Below are positions 59,319-64,000 of a stretch of DNA of 64,000 nucleotides, piece after piece. The DNA comes from Mycetocola zhadangensis. Lineage in GTDB: Bacteria > Actinomycetota > Actinomycetes > Actinomycetales > Microbacteriaceae. The position numbers and the translations under genes were made by a program. The stretch spans positions 620,001 to 684,000 of the forward strand of contig NZ_RCWJ01000002.1 in NCBI RefSeq assembly GCF_003668565.1. The letters are read 5' to 3'. The notes below the pieces were generated by a model. The model saw only the letters and a program-made list of their open reading frames with translations. It searched no databases and was not told where the DNA came from. How positions within the stretch are numbered: position 1 is the first letter of the stretch; the number at the start of each line of letters is the position of its first letter.

Positions 59319-60170
59319 ATGGTTGATCCGGCGGCTGATGCGAGGAAGCAGTCAACCGTTGACGTGTCAGTGAATGCTTCTGAGGATGCCACTCACGTGA
59401 AGGGCGGGACCACGGCGTCGGTTGAGCAAGACGATGTTCAGTCGAAGTCGGAACCTACGTTTCTGAATCGTTTGCCAGGCATTCTGGTGCGGGTCGTAAG
59501 TTGGACAGTTCTTGTTGTGTGTGGGCTGCTCATTGTCGCCTTCGTGCTTGTGCCCCGTCTGACTGGGTCGACGCCGTACACAGTTCTGACCGGATCGATG
59601 CGTCCAAGCATGCCGCCGGGGACCACGGTAGTAGTCAAGCCGATTGAGTTTTCTCAGATCAAAGTGGGCGATGTCATCACCTACCAGATCTCGTCCGGTA
59701 AGCCGGAGGTCGTTACTCACCGGGTGATTGGTGTCAACGTCACGCCCGATGGCGTGAGGCTCGAAACGCAGGGTGATGCCAACCCGGCCCCGGATGCGGA
59801 TGGCGTTCGTGAAGAGCAGGTTCGGGGCAAGGTTTGGTACTGGTTGCCGGTAATCGGATATGTCACTAACGGTGTGACCAGTGACACTCGAACCTGGCTT
59901 GCTCAGGGCCTTGGAGTTGCACTCATCGGCTATGCCGTAGTGACGCTCATCGTGACTGTGGTGCGGCGTCGAAAATCTGATCCGGCAGAATCCGAACCTG
60001 AATTTGTTTCCGGAGAGGAAGCAGGAGTTGAGATCGGTGAATCGAGCGAATCGGGTTCCCGCGCTGGTGAATCCTCGGGCGGACCACATGATCCGGCCCC
60101 TGAGCTGCTGACCCGTCGCAGTCTTCGGGAAGACAACGTCCAGCACTCGGCGGACGACACCTCCACCTAG
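59319..60170 (+). CDS. Signal peptidase I, archaeal/ER type (S26B)
   Basis: A 283-residue membrane protease. A cytoplasmic tail of about 55 residues precedes a membrane helix at 57-78. The catalytic domain has Ser93 in TGSMRPSMPPGT and His134 in VVTHRVIGVN, the Ser-His pattern of SipW and ER peptidases rather than the Ser-Lys of bacterial Lep. A second helix at about 195-218 and a long acidic tail follow. SipW-type enzymes process special cargo such as the TasA-like protein whose gene begins at 63742. It lies 3 nt after purA, so it may share its transcript. Confidence 0.9.
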   Translation: MVDPAADARKQSTVDVSVNASEDATHVKGGTTASVEQDDVQSKSEPTFLNRLPGILVRVVSWTVLVVCGLLIVAFVLVPRLTGSTPYTVLTGSMRPSMPPGTTVVVKPIEFSQIKVGDVITYQISSGKPEVVTHRVIGVNVTPDGVRLETQGDANPAPDADGVREEQVRGKVWYWLPVIGYVTNGVTSDTRTWLAQGLGVALIGYAVVTLIVTVVRRRKSDPAESEPEFVSGEEAGVEIGESSESGSRAGESSGGPHDPAPELLTRRSLREDNVQHSADDTST

Positions 60171-60197
60171 ACGGTTAACGAAGCGGGATCAACTCGA

Positions 60198-62750
<2,553 letters not shown>

Positions 62751-62878
62751 GCTCTAAGTGAACACCACACCACCGACATAGCTTCGAACTTCTGTCATCA
62801 GCCGGGGTCAGCGATTGGTAGGTATGTGCGATTCGGCAGAAGTCACCGTCGATGAGCACCTCGACTATGCGGGAAATC

Positions 62879-63433
62879 TCACCATCTGTGCGCGACATCA
62901 ACCACGAGGCGACTGCCATCACCCGGGCCATCCAGTATCAGCGTCCGGAACGGCAACCGAGCCCGCACCCCAATGCCAAACGTAGTCTGGGCCTCAAAGC
63001 TCCCGGCGAACGCGACCTGACGGAATGTCTCGTACCCCTCAACATTGAGCGCTTCGCTGTCGACGGCCGGGTCGTAAGTCACCGCATTGTTGTTGTTGAT
63101 GTCATAGGCAGGCGCGAGGGCAATCACTCGGAGGTCAGCTCCGCCACGCAGCGGCACAGGCGTCCCGGAACCATCCGATAACACCTCAGGTACATAACGC
63201 ACATCGAATCCATGGATGTCACCACGCACATCCAGAACGAACCGATCGAAACAGGGATGTTCACCCGATCTCGCATTTGTGATCGGAGCGTCCGGCGCCG
63301 AAAGGCTTTGGGAGTCGGGAAGTGACCCCCAGGTGATGCCGCAATACGGGGCCGCAGTTGCGGTCACGCTGCCCGCGCTGAGAAATACGACACCCATGAG
63401 CGCGCTGATCATGAGTGCAACGGAACGCTTCAT
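62879..63433 (-). CDS. Secreted AMIN-like domain protein
   Basis: A 184-residue exported protein: signal peptide (RSVALMISALMGVVFLSAGSVTATAA), then an actinobacterial AMIN-like domain opening CGITWGSLP and containing ARSGEHPCFDRFVLDVRG, with two Cys in the mature part that may pair. Later blocks are VPLRGGADLRVIALAPAYD and GYETFRQVAFAGSFEAQTTFGIGVRA, and the end GSRLVVDVAHRW is family-like. AMIN-related domains bind cell-wall polymers, so a wall-associated role is plausible but unproven. Start ATG 63431-63433 follows AAGGAG; the longer frame to 63691 has no such signal. Confidence 0.82.
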   Translation of the reverse strand: MKRSVALMISALMGVVFLSAGSVTATAAPYCGITWGSLPDSQSLSAPDAPITNARSGEHPCFDRFVLDVRGDIHGFDVRYVPEVLSDGSGTPVPLRGGADLRVIALAPAYDINNNNAVTYDPAVDSEALNVEGYETFRQVAFAGSFEAQTTFGIGVRARLPFRTLILDGPGDGSRLVVDVAHRW

Positions 63434-63741
63434 CGCGATCCACTCCTTCGATAGAACTCTTAAAGCGGATGCTACGCCGGTCACGTCCCACACGGATCTG
63501 CCACAAATCACGGTTTGGTGGTCATTCTCAAGATCGCCCCAGACATCCCATATCCGCTCTGTAGTCAATCCTGCGGAAACCTTATGGGTCGCTTCAAGAA
63601 CTATTCGAACCTTGCGGATCTCGGACGGTCGTTCTTGATCGAGCCCGCGAAATATAGAACTCGTTGGAAGCGAAAGCGGAAAACATCCCAAACTCAGGTA
63701 GCTCCTCCGCTGCCACCCCGCCCCTCAGGAAGAAGCGCACC
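63434..63741. other. Gap without a recognised gene
   Basis: A 308-nt interval between divergent secreted-protein genes, so it should carry promoters for both. It is somewhat AT-richer around 63640-63665 (GAAATATAGAAC could be a -10 element of the rightward gene). No repeat, hairpin terminator or RNA gene was recognised; short frames inside have no plausible protein features. Confidence 0.5.
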
Positions 63742-64000
63742 GTGAAGAAGTTCAACATGAAGAAGACGACAACCGCAGCGATCGCTGCAACGGTCGGAGC
63801 GGTTCTGCTCCTCGGCGGGGCAGGCACGCTGGCCTACTGGTCTGACACCGACAGCACCACCAGCCAGGTCATCAACTCCGGCAAGCTCGACCTCGGCACC
63901 GTAGGAAATGACTGGAAGCTCCAGCAGACCGCCCAGGGCAAGTCGACCGCCTCGATCGCCTTCTCCGCCACGACCCCCATCGTTCCGGGCGACGTCGTCA
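63742..64000 (+). CDS. Alternate-type (SipW-like) signal peptide protein, 5' part
   Basis: Start GTG at 63742 with AGGAAG upstream; the frame stays open to the window end, so only 86 residues are visible. The N-terminus has two Lys clusters, an Ala/Gly/Leu-rich core AAIAATVGAVLLLGGAGTLAYWSDTDST and then TTSQVINSGKLDLGT, which is the TasA/camelysin-like or alternate-type signal domain known in actinobacterial surface proteins. AYWSD marks the SipW cleavage region. The mature protein is a probable beta-sandwich surface or pilus-like subunit. The signal peptidase gene at 59319 is its likely processing partner. Confidence 0.82.
   Translation, partial: MKKFNMKKTTTAAIAATVGAVLLLGGAGTLAYWSDTDSTTSQVINSGKLDLGTVGNDWKLQQTAQGKSTASIAFSATTPIVPGDVV

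Noticed and set aside
63515-63745. 76-codon rightward frame in the last intergenic gap
   Set aside because: No ribosome site, no recognisable domain and codon use unlike neighbours.

Overview
This window looks like a chromosomal segment of a GC-rich actinobacterium, most likely a member or close relative of the Microbacteriaceae. The reasons are frequent GTG starts, the family word CGGATGCC scattered on both strands, DUF6421, DUF3151 next to purA, a 13E12/DUF222 HNH protein, an archaeal/ER-type signal peptidase, coenzyme F420-dependent LLM enzymes and tight ATGA/GTGA operon overlaps. About 66 protein genes are called, two of them cut by the window edges. No rRNA, tRNA, CRISPR array, prophage or insertion sequence was seen, so this reads as ordinary core and accessory metabolism rather than an island.

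Layout. 1-5.0 kb: sensor kinase (5'-part only), SDR, Tat-exported phospholipase C-like phosphoesterase, DUF6421. 5.3-9.6 kb: branched-chain amino acid dehydrogenase and a sulfonate-type ABC transporter (ATPase, lipoprotein, permease). 9.7-14 kb: corA overlapping a photolyase gene, alpha/beta hydrolase, AEC carrier. 14-20.5 kb: a large secreted protein, a 50-base poly-C tract, then the fructose operon fruR-fruK-fruA-ptsH read leftward. 20.6-26.4 kb: xthA, then an F420 block: an F420-dependent dehydrogenase-like gene and cofE converge on a three-gene ABC cassette that matches the proposed F420-0 importer. 26.5-31.7 kb: ECF41-type sigma factor divergent from an epimerase-like gene with a matching promoter, then an ABC exporter with a LolA-like protein.

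31.8-43.4 kb is a complete pyrimidine/beta-alanine catabolic operon under a divergent MocR-type regulator: N-carbamoyl-beta-alanine amidohydrolase, dihydropyrimidinase, an F420-type LLM oxidoreductase, a four-gene ABC transporter, class III aminotransferase and malonate-semialdehyde dehydrogenase. No classical dihydropyrimidine dehydrogenase is present here, so the LLM enzyme is a candidate for the redox step. 43.4-51.4 kb: LysR regulator, a 40-residue membrane protein, alcohol dehydrogenase, pyrE, a septum-formation-domain membrane protein, HAD phosphatase, and mntH-mntR behind two near-identical palindromes. 51.4-55.9 kb: TrmH methyltransferase and a glycine-betaine-type ABC operon. 56-64 kb: M23 peptidase behind a triple MtrA-like repeat, DUF3151, purA, signal peptidase, HNH protein with extreme repeats, AMIN-like secreted protein, and the start of a SipW-type exported protein.

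The two most coherent stories are (i) F420: the cell appears able to import F420-0, extend its glutamate tail with CofE and use it in at least two LLM enzymes encoded here; and (ii) pyrimidine breakdown to acetyl-CoA, in which one of those F420 enzymes may take part.
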